Source of the DNA: Microbispora hainanensis
GTDB lineage: Bacteria; Actinomycetota; Actinomycetes; Streptosporangiales; Streptosporangiaceae
DNA: 64,000 nucleotides
Direction: 5' to 3'
Assembly: GCF_006874475.1 (NCBI RefSeq)
Contig: NZ_VIRM01000021.1
Location: forward strand, 1 to 64,000
Shown here: piece by piece, positions 1-7,729 of the stretch
How positions within the stretch are numbered: position 1 is the first letter of the stretch
Layout: each line of letters opens with the position of its first letter
Notes under the pieces: model-generated
What the model was told of the DNA's origin: nothing
The model's database searches: none
Seen by the model: only the letters and a program-made list of their open reading frames with translations
Translations under genes and position numbers: made by a program

Positions 1-171
1 CACATCCCGCAGCTCGATCAGCGACATTCGCCGGCGGGGGAGGCCGTGCCCGACCTCCCTGCCGTCGACGGCGAGGCTGCTGGGCGCGCAGGCGAGCATT
101 CGGAAGGCGCGCTCGGCGATGTCCAGGGGTGACCGGTCCGGGCCGGCGGTGTCGGATGGGTTCGTGCTCAT
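1..171 (-). CDS. Unknown protein, N-terminal 57 residues only
   Basis: An open frame enters the window from the left on the minus strand. It starts with ATG at 171-169, preceded by a GGAGA ribosome-binding sequence a few bases upstream, and stays open to base 1. The visible part starts MSTNPSDTAGPDRSPLDIAE and continues with an arginine-rich RRRMSLIELRDV segment. I do not recognise the family. It is divergent from the methyltransferase gene, and the repeat cluster lies between them. It belongs to the accessory island by position. Confidence 0.55.
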   Translation of the reverse strand, partial: MSTNPSDTAGPDRSPLDIAERAFRMLACAPSSLAVDGREVGHGLPRRRMSLIELRDV

Positions 172-531
172 CGGGTTCTCCACGGCGAGAGGGATTTCGC
201 TTCGTCGAACCCGGTTGTAGGAGGGGCCTCTGGCGCGGCTCCGGCGCTAATCCCCGAGGACCTCTGGCACGCCTCTGGCGTTTGGTGGTGCGGCATTTCA
301 AGAGGCATCCGCCAGGGCGACGCCAGAGGTACGCAGGTGCTCTCACCAGGTCTGACGGCTCACGCCGGAGCGGTGCCGGAGGCCGCTGCTGCACTCGAAG
401 CGCGTATCTGAGTTCCGCCCCGGAACAGAAATGGAAGTAACGAGCACGACCTGGCTACAGGTCAACCGCCAGCCGGCCTCGGCCGGGTGGCTCCCTCTCG
501 CGAAGGCTCTCTCCATGCAGGAGGAGGCGCG
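172..531. promoter_or_regulatory. Divergent intergenic region with short-repeat cluster
   Basis: This 360-bp gap separates two divergent island genes and has no convincing gene. It contains three direct copies of CCTCTGGC (227-235, 261-269, 272-280; the first and third read CCTCTGGCG) and one inverted copy, CGCCAGAGG, at 321-329. The second and third copies are 11 bp apart, one helical turn. The layout suggests binding sites for an element-encoded regulator or replication protein; that role is inference. Confidence 0.5.
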
Positions 532-1539
532 ATGAGGGCTCCGTACTGGCGAGACGACCACTCCACCCTGTACCTCGGCGACGCGCGCGAGGTGCTCTCC
601 GAGATGCCCGACCGGTCCATGGACTGCCTGGTGACCAGCCCGCCCAGCTACGGGCTTCGCGACTACTGTCCCGAGGAGTACGGCCAGGAGTCGACGCCCG
701 ACGAGTACGTGGAGAACCTCCGCGCCACGTTCGCGGAGGCCCGGCGAGTGCTGGCCAACGACGGCACCTGCTGGCTCAACCTCGGCGACGTCTACGCCGC
801 CGACTCCGACGGCTACGCCCGTGGCGCCGACTACAACCAGCGGCAGCCGGTCGTACGGCCCCGCTCCCGTCGTGTCGTGCCGCCCAAGAACCTGCTCGGC
901 ATGCCCTGGCGGGTCGCCTTCGCCCTCCAGCGGGACGGCTGGATCCTGCGCAACGCGATCGTCTGGTCCAAACCCAACGCCATGCCGCAGTCGGTCCTGG
1001 ACCGACTCTCCACCCGCTACGAGCTGATCTTCCTGCTCGTCAAGCAGCGCTTCTACTGGTTCGATCTCGACGCCATCCGCGAGCAGTACACCGGCGACCG
1101 CTCGCTGTCTCGCCGTTCTCGGCGCGGCGAGATGAAGCGCAACGCCATCCAGACGCCCTGGCCGCCGGTCCGCAAGTACAACCTGGCGGAGTCAGCCGGC
1201 GCACAGCACGGCACGGTTATCCGCCCCACCGGCCGAGCCCATGATGCGGCCAATCCGAACGGCCGCAACCCCGGCGACGTCTGGACCATCTCGACCAGGC
1301 CCTACCGGGGCGCCCACTACGCCCCGTTCCCGATCGACATCCCGCTCCGAGCCATTGCCGCCGGCTGCCGCCCCGGCGGCACCGTCCTGGACCCGTTTGC
1401 CGGAGTGGCAACGACTTCCCTTGCCGCCCGGCAACTCGGCCGGCAGTTCATCGGCATCGAACTCAACGCGGACTACTGCGCGCTCGCCAAAGCACGCCTG
1501 CTGGCTGCCGGAGCGGAGAGAGGAGGGGAGGCGGAGTGA
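532..1539 (+). CDS. Solitary DNA methyltransferase (N4/N6, beta-type motif order)
   Basis: Adenine-N6 or cytosine-N4 DNA methyltransferase of 335 residues. The catalytic motif appears as TSPPS (residues 35-39, followed by YGLRDY), and the AdoMet-binding motif comes near the C-terminus as DPFAG (287-291), followed by FIGIELNADY. Catalytic motif first and AdoMet motif last is the beta-class order. The SPPS form departs from the usual SPPY/DPPY and leans towards an N4-cytosine enzyme, but specificity cannot be read from sequence. The ATG at 532 was chosen because GGAGGAGG lies just upstream. No restriction endonuclease is adjacent, so it is probably an orphan methyltransferase of an integrative element or phage. 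It overlaps the next gene by four bases. Confidence 0.85.
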   Translation: MRAPYWRDDHSTLYLGDAREVLSEMPDRSMDCLVTSPPSYGLRDYCPEEYGQESTPDEYVENLRATFAEARRVLANDGTCWLNLGDVYAADSDGYARGADYNQRQPVVRPRSRRVVPPKNLLGMPWRVAFALQRDGWILRNAIVWSKPNAMPQSVLDRLSTRYELIFLLVKQRFYWFDLDAIREQYTGDRSLSRRSRRGEMKRNAIQTPWPPVRKYNLAESAGAQHGTVIRPTGRAHDAANPNGRNPGDVWTISTRPYRGAHYAPFPIDIPLRAIAAGCRPGGTVLDPFAGVATTSLAARQLGRQFIGIELNADYCALAKARLLAAGAERGGEAE

Positions 1540-1745
1540 CGCCCATGACCATCGAGGAGGTACTTGCCCTCCCTGCCGTCGTCCCTCTGCTGACCGCCGC
1601 CCGCGCCCTCGGCCTCAGCCGCAACACCGCCTACCGCCTCGTCAAACGCGGCGAGTTCCCCTGCTCCGTCATCCATGCTGGGGACACCTTCCGGGTACCC
1701 ACGATAGAGCTCCTTCGCATCCTTTCTCTGCGAGTAGAGGACTGA
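1536..1745 (+). CDS. Excisionase-like small helix-turn-helix protein
   Basis: A 69-residue DNA-binding protein. The core, LLTAARALGLSRNTAYRLVK followed by RGEFPCSVIHAGDTFRVPT, is the winged helix-turn-helix of the excisionase/MerR-like family: a helix-turn-helix, then a short wing ending in a basic or hydrophobic strand. The GTG start overlaps the methyltransferase stop (GTGA) with a GGAGGGGAGG sequence just upstream; ATG at 1545 is the alternative. In actinobacterial integrative elements such a protein normally sits directly before a tyrosine integrase. Here the next gene is convergent and unrelated, so the integrase appears lost or elsewhere. Confidence 0.75.
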   Translation: MTPMTIEEVLALPAVVPLLTAARALGLSRNTAYRLVKRGEFPCSVIHAGDTFRVPTIELLRILSLRVED

Positions 1746-1768
1746 GGAATAGATAGTACGAGCCACGG

Positions 1769-1805
1769 GACCGGCGGGCTGAGGCTGAAGGGCATCCCGC
1801 CGGTC
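1769..1805. terminator. Hairpin between convergent genes
   Basis: A perfect 10-bp stem, GACCGGCGGG (1769-1778) with CCCGCCGGTC (1796-1805), sits between the convergent excisionase-like gene and the OLD-family gene. There is no T-tract. It could end transcription from both sides. Confidence 0.5.
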
Positions 1806-1855
1806 GGGGCCCATCGAAGGGACCTTCACCCAGGCCCCAGCCCTCCTGAGAGGTA

Positions 1856-3778
1856 TCAGGTGAGAAGACTATTCAGACGGGCAAAGAGCTGTGTCGCACG
1901 AGAGACCGTCACCGAGCTGATCTTCTGTAGCAGAGCTGCCTGCTCGCGCAGTAGGAGAGCTGCGGGTTTGTAGTGGTTGAATTTCCCAAGGCCGTGCTGC
2001 TGGAAGTAGCCCTCGATCTGCCTCACGATACGAGGGTCACGGGGGTTGAGATCCGCGGACGTGATGCGCGAAGAAAGTTCTTTGCTGTAGGCCTTATTGA
2101 CCAGCTCAAGATAAAAGTCAGTCTCGAAGAGGTCTTCGATATCGGCATCTCCCGTGCCAACGAACTCGCTGACTTGGATCAGGCCATTAGCTCTAAGCTG
2201 ACCATTGTCACGTAATCGCCTAATCGCGCCGACATCCTTAGTGCTAGAGTCGGCTAGGACCGCGATGTTGAGTCGATTCGCACCCAACAGACTGACAAAG
2301 GTCGACAGTTTGCCTGCTCCGCCGACAGGGATCTTTACCCAGTGCGGATCTAGCCCCGCACCGCCAGTACTCTCGACCACGTCAGTGAGCACATCGAGGT
2401 AGATGAGATCGCTCGGCCCTTCCAACAGAAGGTTGTGCTCCCCGATGAACATCGTCTGGGTCATCTCGATGCCCATAGCAGTGAGTAGCGGGAAGATAGT
2501 GTCTTCGTCGGCCTTGAAGATTTCCGCTGACACCTTCGTGCCGACCTTGTCCTGATCGATGACCGTGCGCACTCGATGCAGGTGGTCAGCCGAGACTAGG
2601 AACGGCGAGTGGGTGGTGTAGAGCACCTGATGTTTAGGAGCGAGGCGCTCATCGATTAGGCGGAGGAGGTCTTCCTGCGCGCGCCCGTGGAGAGACAGGC
2701 CTGGTTCATCGAGCAACAGAATCAGGTCCTGCTCAGCAGCCTCCTCAAGCTCGGTAAAGTATGCGAGAAATGAGAAGAACCAGACAAAGCCCCGGGACCG
2801 CTCATCGAAGGGGACTGAGGCGCGGTGTCGACGATTCAGAACGCGCACCTGCAGGATCGGTCCCTCGTTCAGGGGCGGTTGGGCGTCCTGCTCCGGCTGC
2901 AGGATCTCAAGCTGCACTTCAAGCTGATCATTCTGAGACCAGTACTCAAAGACCTCATCAGAGATGACATTGCTCGAGTTCTCCAGCTCCCGAATCAGGC
3001 GCTCATGCCTGTCCGTGGTCTGGAAGTCTCTAAGGTCGACGCTGGCCATATTGAGGAGACTGAGGAGCGCGCGGTCTCGACGTGATAGAGAATCAGCGTC
3101 GCGACGACGAATTAGGTCAGGGATAGATACCTTCCCGCACATGATATCATAGTCGTCAAAATAGACAAATCTCGGCATCCATGCACTGGCGTATTGATCG
3201 ACGATATGTAGCATGAGACTGGACCTGCGCCAGTCGCGGATTCGTTGAACGATGGCCGAAGACCCCGAGGTCGCATCCTCTAAGTTCTCTAACGCGGCCA
3301 GCAACTCAGGAATCGTCGTCGCGGCTCCCACTGCGGCAGCACCTGCCGAGGGTAAATCAAGCGGCTTGCGCAGATGTTCGACGACTACTCCCTCGTTGAT
3401 TTTTAGGTCAAAGGTTCGCGCCTCATTGCGGTAGCCGGCCGTAACCGTGAACTCTGGACTTTCAAGCACCCCTACGCCGAGATCCTCTTCGATCTTTTCG
3501 ATCTCGCCATCGTCGAAGCGGAAGGTTAGCTGGACGACAGGGATTCGCTCGTCAGCCTTCCACTGCTTGCGTTTGCTCGTTAACCGGGCCGGAAAGTCAA
3601 CGACCTCGTCGAACCTCTTGGACGACTCCACTGGATTGCAGCGATAGATAGATTGCAGGACCGCCGTCTTACCCGACTCGTTCTTGCCGACTAAACAGGT
3701 AACATCCGGCTCGATAGTAAAGCGCCCGGAATCTTCCACCGAGCGGTAATTGGTAATGTGGGCACCGATCAGCTGCAC
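1856..3778 (-). CDS. OLD-family ATPase/TOPRIM endonuclease
   Basis: A 640-residue protein with an N-terminal SMC/ABC-like ATPase and a C-terminal TOPRIM nuclease domain. Walker A is GKNESGKT (31-38). Walker B is LILLLDEPGLSL (D357, E358), followed by an H-switch in YTTHSPF. The TOPRIM motif EGPSD begins at E453, and a second acidic centre, VLADSSTKD, is at about D510. This is the architecture of phage P2 Old and of GajA. No UvrD-like GajB partner is beside it, so a stand-alone (class 1) OLD is more likely than Gabija. The GTG start at 3778 has an AAGGAGGA site. The gene is visibly less GC-rich than its neighbours, which suggests recent transfer. A defence role is inferred from the family. Confidence 0.88.
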   Translation of the reverse strand: MQLIGAHITNYRSVEDSGRFTIEPDVTCLVGKNESGKTAVLQSIYRCNPVESSKRFDEVVDFPARLTSKRKQWKADERIPVVQLTFRFDDGEIEKIEEDLGVGVLESPEFTVTAGYRNEARTFDLKINEGVVVEHLRKPLDLPSAGAAAVGAATTIPELLAALENLEDATSGSSAIVQRIRDWRRSSLMLHIVDQYASAWMPRFVYFDDYDIMCGKVSIPDLIRRRDADSLSRRDRALLSLLNMASVDLRDFQTTDRHERLIRELENSSNVISDEVFEYWSQNDQLEVQLEILQPEQDAQPPLNEGPILQVRVLNRRHRASVPFDERSRGFVWFFSFLAYFTELEEAAEQDLILLLDEPGLSLHGRAQEDLLRLIDERLAPKHQVLYTTHSPFLVSADHLHRVRTVIDQDKVGTKVSAEIFKADEDTIFPLLTAMGIEMTQTMFIGEHNLLLEGPSDLIYLDVLTDVVESTGGAGLDPHWVKIPVGGAGKLSTFVSLLGANRLNIAVLADSSTKDVGAIRRLRDNGQLRANGLIQVSEFVGTGDADIEDLFETDFYLELVNKAYSKELSSRITSADLNPRDPRIVRQIEGYFQQHGLGKFNHYKPAALLLREQAALLQKISSVTVSRATQLFARLNSLLT

Positions 3779-4039
3779 GTACTCCTCCTTGAGTTACGCG
3801 GAAGGACCGGGATACGCCCCAGTTTGGCAACGTGGAACAGCTGTCTGAAGGAGACCACGTGCCCTGATGCTAGCTGGGGCATCGTTCAAGTAGGGATGGG
3901 GAAGGCTCCAGTGTGCCTGCCGCCGCGAGCGACGCACCCCGGAGTTTTCACGTGGCCGAAAGCCTACTCCTGGCTACCGACATTTAGCCTCGCTCGTGGA
4001 GCTGCCGGTGCATCTTGGCGGTTTCGTAGGGTGTCCGGG

Positions 4040-4326
4040 TGGGTCCTTCCAGTACGGCTTCCGTACCGACTGGCAGCCCTGACCTCAGGGCCGGGGACTC
4101 CTGTCTTTTGATCGTCCGGCTGGACGGATCTACCCGGCGCATGTGCATCCCTGTTGGGAACTCGCGGTCGCCTCTCCTCGTCGCTCACCTGCGGCGTCCG
4201 GCGACGAACCGCTACTACCGAATGTCAGGGCAAACACTCGATCACTTTGCGGAACATGCGTCCACGCTCGTACAGGCGAGGCTCCCACGCGCACCGTCGT
4301 CACCATCGCCACAAAGAGGGGATGCT
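4040..4326 (+). ncRNA. Candidate bridge RNA in the IS110 left-end region
   Basis: The region between the OLD gene start and the IS110 recombinase (3779-4326) has no credible gene. IS110-family elements are known to express a structured bridge RNA from the non-coding end upstream of the recombinase. Two stem-loops are visible here: CCAGT/ACTGG enclosing TACGG-CTT-CCGTA (4049-4073), and GATCGTCC-GGCT-GGACGGATC (4110-4130). The exact RNA ends, and its target-binding and donor-binding loops, cannot be fixed by eye. The call rests on family knowledge plus visible folding. Confidence 0.35.
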
Positions 4327-5739
4327 GTGAAACTCCGACTGGGTATCGATGTCGCCTGCCGGGCGGCGCACCAGGTGGCCTGCGCGAACGAGGCCGGCGA
4401 ATTCCTCTTCTCCGGCCGCAGATTCCGCACCACGGTGAAGGATCTGGAGGAGCTGTGGGCCAGCCTGCCGCAACAGGCCGCCGAAGTCCTGGTGGTGATG
4501 GAACCCACCCGCAACGCCTGGATCCCGCTGGCCGCCTGGTTCGCCGCCAAAGGCGCGAAGATCGCGATGGTCACCCCTGAACAGTCCGCCGATCTGCGCA
4601 GGTACTACCACAAGCACACCAAGAACGACCGGCTGGACGCCCGGATCCTGGCCCGCATCCCGCTGCTGCACCCCGAAGGACTACGCCTGTCAAGCACCGG
4701 CGAACTCGGCCCGGCCGATCCCTTACGCCGAGCCACCCGCCGCCGCCGATCGCTGGTCAAACGCCGCACCGCCACCGCCCAGCGCATCGACGCTCTCCTG
4801 GAGATCTACGGCCCGCAATGGGCGGACGTGCTGGGCCAGGGAGACTACTCCAAAGCCGCGCTGACCGTGCTAGAACGCACCGGCGCCGACCCCGCCGCCC
4901 TGCGCCGCCTGGGCCACAAGCGGCTCACCGCCCTGCTCATCCGTGCCAGCCGCGGCGCCTGGCGCGAGGGCCACGCCACCGCCATCCTGGCCGCCGCCGA
5001 CACCACGATCGCCTTTTGGGCCGCCAGTGGGCTCAACTTCGCTGAACTCGCCGAGGACCTGGCCGCCGAAGCCCGCCTGGCCCTGCACCTGTCGGAGGAA
5101 ATCGCCACCCTCGACTCCCGCATCGGCGTGCTGTACTCCGAGGCCGACCCCGCCGGTCTGATCGCCTCAGGACCGGGCATGGCCACCATCTCCGCCGCCG
5201 CCGTGCTGGGCGCGCTGGGCAACCCCGACCGCTTCGACAACCTGGCCGGCGTGCGCGCCTTCACCGGCCTAACCCCCAGCCTGGACGAATCCGGCACCAG
5301 CTCCCGGCACGGGCCACCCACCAAAGCCGGCGACCCCGCCCTGCGCGAGGCACTGTTCAACGCAGCCGACCGCGCCCGCAAAACCGACCCCACCCTCGCC
5401 GCCCGCTACCACCGGCTCGTCGTCACCCAGGGCAAGCACCACAACTCCGCCGTGTGCACCCTGGCCGCCACCCTCGTCACCCGGCTGGCCGCCTGCTGGC
5501 GCACGCGCACCCCTTACCAACTGCGCGATGTCGACGGCACGCCGATCACCCCCGAGCAGGGCCGCACAATCTGCGCCGAGCACTACACCGTCACCGACGC
5601 CGACCGCGCCAAGAACCGGCCCAAACGCGTCAGCAAGCGGCTCAAGCAAGGAACGAGCCGACGCGATCAGGAGTCACCCAGCGATGCTCCGGCAGCCGGC
5701 CCGTCCACACCCAACGCTACCCAGCGAACACCCACCTGA
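4327..5739 (+). CDS. IS110-family DEDD/serine recombinase (transposase)
   Basis: A 470-residue transposase. The N-terminal RuvC-like DEDD domain begins KLRLGIDVA (first Asp near residue 8) and includes VVMEPTRNAW and KNDRLDARILA, which supply further acidic residues. The C-terminal Transposase_20 domain runs from SGPGMATISAAAVLGALG through FTGLTPSLDESGTSSRHG, where the catalytic serine is expected, to HHNSAVCTLAATLVTRL. The GTG start at 4327 has an AGAGGGGA site and gives the normal family start; the frame stays open upstream but that part is not protein-like. The C-terminal tail (from about residue 430) is rich in Ser, Pro and Arg. The gene appears intact. Confidence 0.9.
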   Translation: MKLRLGIDVACRAAHQVACANEAGEFLFSGRRFRTTVKDLEELWASLPQQAAEVLVVMEPTRNAWIPLAAWFAAKGAKIAMVTPEQSADLRRYYHKHTKNDRLDARILARIPLLHPEGLRLSSTGELGPADPLRRATRRRRSLVKRRTATAQRIDALLEIYGPQWADVLGQGDYSKAALTVLERTGADPAALRRLGHKRLTALLIRASRGAWREGHATAILAAADTTIAFWAASGLNFAELAEDLAAEARLALHLSEEIATLDSRIGVLYSEADPAGLIASGPGMATISAAAVLGALGNPDRFDNLAGVRAFTGLTPSLDESGTSSRHGPPTKAGDPALREALFNAADRARKTDPTLAARYHRLVVTQGKHHNSAVCTLAATLVTRLAACWRTRTPYQLRDVDGTPITPEQGRTICAEHYTVTDADRAKNRPKRVSKRLKQGTSRRDQESPSDAPAAGPSTPNATQRTPT

Positions 5740-5924
5740 CCGCCGAGCCGCCTCACGCTTCTGACCGCTCACCCTCCACACGACGACAGCAGGCCGCCGC
5801 GCCAATCACCCTGCCCCCACACCCAAGCTCATGATCGGCTTGACTTCCGTTAGGAACTCAAAACTCGGCGGATCACTCCATTTGCTCCTAGAGCCCGTCT
5901 GACAAATGCTCGTAGCTGATGCGG

Positions 5925-5942
5925 TTAGTACTCCAGCCGTAG
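5925..5942. repeat. IS701 left inverted repeat and target duplication
   Basis: The target duplication TTAG (5925-5928) is followed by the left inverted repeat TACTCCAGCCGTAG (5929-5942), which matches the right end perfectly in inverse orientation. Confidence 0.85.
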
Positions 5943-7346
5943 ATGGCGATCTTGCGCGTGGGCTGGTGGCAGAGATGGGAACGGCCACCGCGATCATCGA
6001 GTGTTGTGCTGACAATCAAAGATCGGGCGGTGGCCGCAGGCGATAGCGTAGCGGCCTCGCGGTGGCAGGCGATGTTCGATGAGCTCACCGACCGGATCGG
6101 CAACAGGTTCTCCCGGGTGGAGCCACGGCGGCGTGTCCGAGCCCTGCTGGGCGGGCTGCTGTCGGAGTTACCGCGTAAGAACTGCTGGACGCTGGCCGAA
6201 CACGCCGGAGACCGCACACCGGACGGGATGCAGCACCTGCTGTCACGGGCGGTATGGGACGCCGACGCTGTCCGCGACGACCTGCGCGGTTATGTGGTGG
6301 AGCACCTCGGGCACGATGGCGCAGTGCTGGTGGTGGACGAGACCGGCGACCTGAAGAAGGGCACCGGCACGGTCGGCGTGCAGCGCCAGTACACCGGCAC
6401 TGCCGGACGGATCGAAAACAGCCAGGTCGCGGTCTTCCTCGCCTACTCCACCCCGGCCGGGCACGCCTTCATCGACCGGGAGCTGTACCTGCCTCAGGCA
6501 TGGACCGGCGACGCCGACAGGTGCGGGCGGGCGGGAGTACCGCAGGACCGCCAGTTCGCCACCAAGGGCGAACTGGCGACGCGGATGGTCGCCCGTGCTC
6601 TGGACGCCGAGGTCGAGGCGAGGTGGGTGACCGGTGATGAGGTTTACGGCCAAAGCCCGCACCTGCGCGCGGAGCTGGAAGCCCGCAAGGTCGGGTACGT
6701 GCTCGCGGTCGCCTCCAGCCACCGGGTGACCACCGGAGCGGGAGCCTGCAGAGCCGACCAGGTGATCTTCTTGGTGGCGCAGGCGTCCTGGCAGCGGTTG
6801 TCGGCCGGCACGGGTGCCAAGGGGTATCGCTACTACGACTGGGCCCTCGTCGAGATCGACCGTGAGCGGCCAGGCCGGCACTGGTTGTTGATCCGCCGGA
6901 ACCGGCGCACCAGTGAGCTGGCCTTCTACCGCTGCTACGCCCCCGTCCCGGTCCCGCTGGCGGTCCTGGTCATGGTCGCGGGGCGTCGCTGGACCATCGA
7001 GGAGTCCTTCCAGACCGGCAAGGGCCTGACCGGCCTCGACGAGCATCAAGTCCGCCGGTGGACGTCCTGGTACCGGTGGACCACCCTGGCCATGCTCGCC
7101 CACGCCTTCCTCGCCGCGGTCACCGCCCACCAACGAGCCGACCAGCCGGCCGAACACGAACTGGCCCCAATGACGCTCGGCGAGACCCGGCGTCTGCTCG
7201 TCCGGATGCTCGTCCAGACCGCCCACAGCATGACCGACCTACTCCAATGGTCCCGCTGGCGGCGACGCCATCAAGCCCGCGCTCGGGCCAGCCATTACCG
7301 GCGGCAAGCTCTTTATGAGCCATGATCAGGAACTACGGCTGGAGTA
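5929..7346 (+). mobile_element. Complete IS701-family insertion sequence
   Basis: A 1418-bp element bounded by perfect 14-bp inverted repeats (TACTCCAGCCGTAG at 5929-5942; CTACGGCTGGAGTA at 7333-7346) and flanked on both sides by TTAG. A four-base duplication of the YTAR type is characteristic of the IS701 family. It carries one transposase gene and looks structurally complete and recent, since both repeats and the duplication are undamaged. Confidence 0.9.
5943..7325 (+). CDS. IS701-family DDE transposase
   Basis: An IS4-superfamily DDE transposase. Its catalytic blocks are VLVVDETGDLKKG (first Asp), WVTGDEVYGQ (second Asp) and RWTIEESFQTGKG (Glu). Conserved family segments WTLAEHAGDRTPDGMQ and WDADAVRDDLR are present. 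The open frame starts 1 base inside the end of the left inverted repeat. Comparison with the usual family start suggests translation may begin later, at GTG 6006 or GTG 6030, before the SRWQAMFDEL segment. There is no frameshift or stop, so the enzyme is probably functional. Confidence 0.9.
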   Translation: MAILRVGWWQRWERPPRSSSVVLTIKDRAVAAGDSVAASRWQAMFDELTDRIGNRFSRVEPRRRVRALLGGLLSELPRKNCWTLAEHAGDRTPDGMQHLLSRAVWDADAVRDDLRGYVVEHLGHDGAVLVVDETGDLKKGTGTVGVQRQYTGTAGRIENSQVAVFLAYSTPAGHAFIDRELYLPQAWTGDADRCGRAGVPQDRQFATKGELATRMVARALDAEVEARWVTGDEVYGQSPHLRAELEARKVGYVLAVASSHRVTTGAGACRADQVIFLVAQASWQRLSAGTGAKGYRYYDWALVEIDRERPGRHWLLIRRNRRTSELAFYRCYAPVPVPLAVLVMVAGRRWTIEESFQTGKGLTGLDEHQVRRWTSWYRWTTLAMLAHAFLAAVTAHQRADQPAEHELAPMTLGETRRLLVRMLVQTAHSMTDLLQWSRWRRRHQARARASHYRRQALYEP

Positions 7347-7350
7347 TTAG
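7333..7350. repeat. IS701 right inverted repeat and target duplication
   Basis: The right inverted repeat CTACGGCTGGAGTA (7333-7346) is followed by the second copy of the TTAG target duplication (7347-7350). Confidence 0.85.
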
Positions 7351-7360
7351 ATGATCGTTC

Positions 7361-7642
7361 GTGGTGAGACGTAGTGAGCTGACCAATAAGGCCTGGCAGC
7401 GGATTGAGCCGTTACTGCCCGCCACGGACGGCAAGGGCCGTCCGTGGCGCGATCACCGGCAGGTCATCGACGGCACCTTGTGGCGGCTGCGAACCGGCGC
7501 GCCGTGGCGTGACATCCCCGAGCGGTACGGCCCCTGGCAGACCTGTTACGAGCGGTGCAAGCGCTGGGACCAGGACGGCACCTGGGCCCGGTTGCTGGCC
7601 TCTCTGACATGGGGATTTGAACCTCACCTGCCCTTCATGTAG
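7361..7642 (+). pseudogene. IS5-family transposase, N-terminal fragment
   Basis: The first 80 or so residues match the N-terminal (DUF4096-type) domain of IS5-family transposases: AWQRIEPLLPATDGKGRPWR, the TLWRLRTGAPWRDIPERYGP block and CYERCKRWDQDGTW. Similarity stops after WARLLASL near 7605. The frame then runs into unrelated sequence ending GFEPHLPFM and a stop. The DDE catalytic half, usually made by frameshifting into a second frame, is absent. The deletion point probably marks where the conflict operon region was joined. Confidence 0.8.
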
Positions 7643-7729
7643 AGCCACGTAGGCCCAGACCGCCAGGTATCACAGAGTGATCTGCGAATTACCAGCCGCC
7701 AGGAGGGAAGCAAACCCCATAATCGCACT

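Larger units (their letters stand above)
4040..5860 (+). mobile_element. IS110-family insertion sequence (ends approximate)
   Basis: An element built around the recombinase at 4327-5739, with a long non-coding left end and a short right end. IS110 elements lack long terminal inverted repeats and usually leave no target duplication, so the borders are estimates. The left end lies somewhere between about 3800 and 4100 and the right end before about 5890, where the IS5-like sequence begins. Confidence 0.5.
5890..7610 (+). mobile_element. Truncated IS5-family element split by the IS701 insertion
   Basis: The sequence left of the IS701 insertion (5890-5928) and right of it (7351 onward) joins into one upstream region leading straight into an IS5-type transposase N-terminus. 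The IS701 element therefore entered the 5' non-coding end of an older IS5-family copy. The IS5 copy is cut off near 7605 and has no recognisable right end, so it is dead. The left limit at about 5890 is an estimate. Confidence 0.55.

Noticed and set aside
1856-3778. Gabija (GajA) assignment for the OLD protein
   Set aside because: No UvrD-like GajB next to it; the flanking genes are an excisionase-like protein and an IS110 element.
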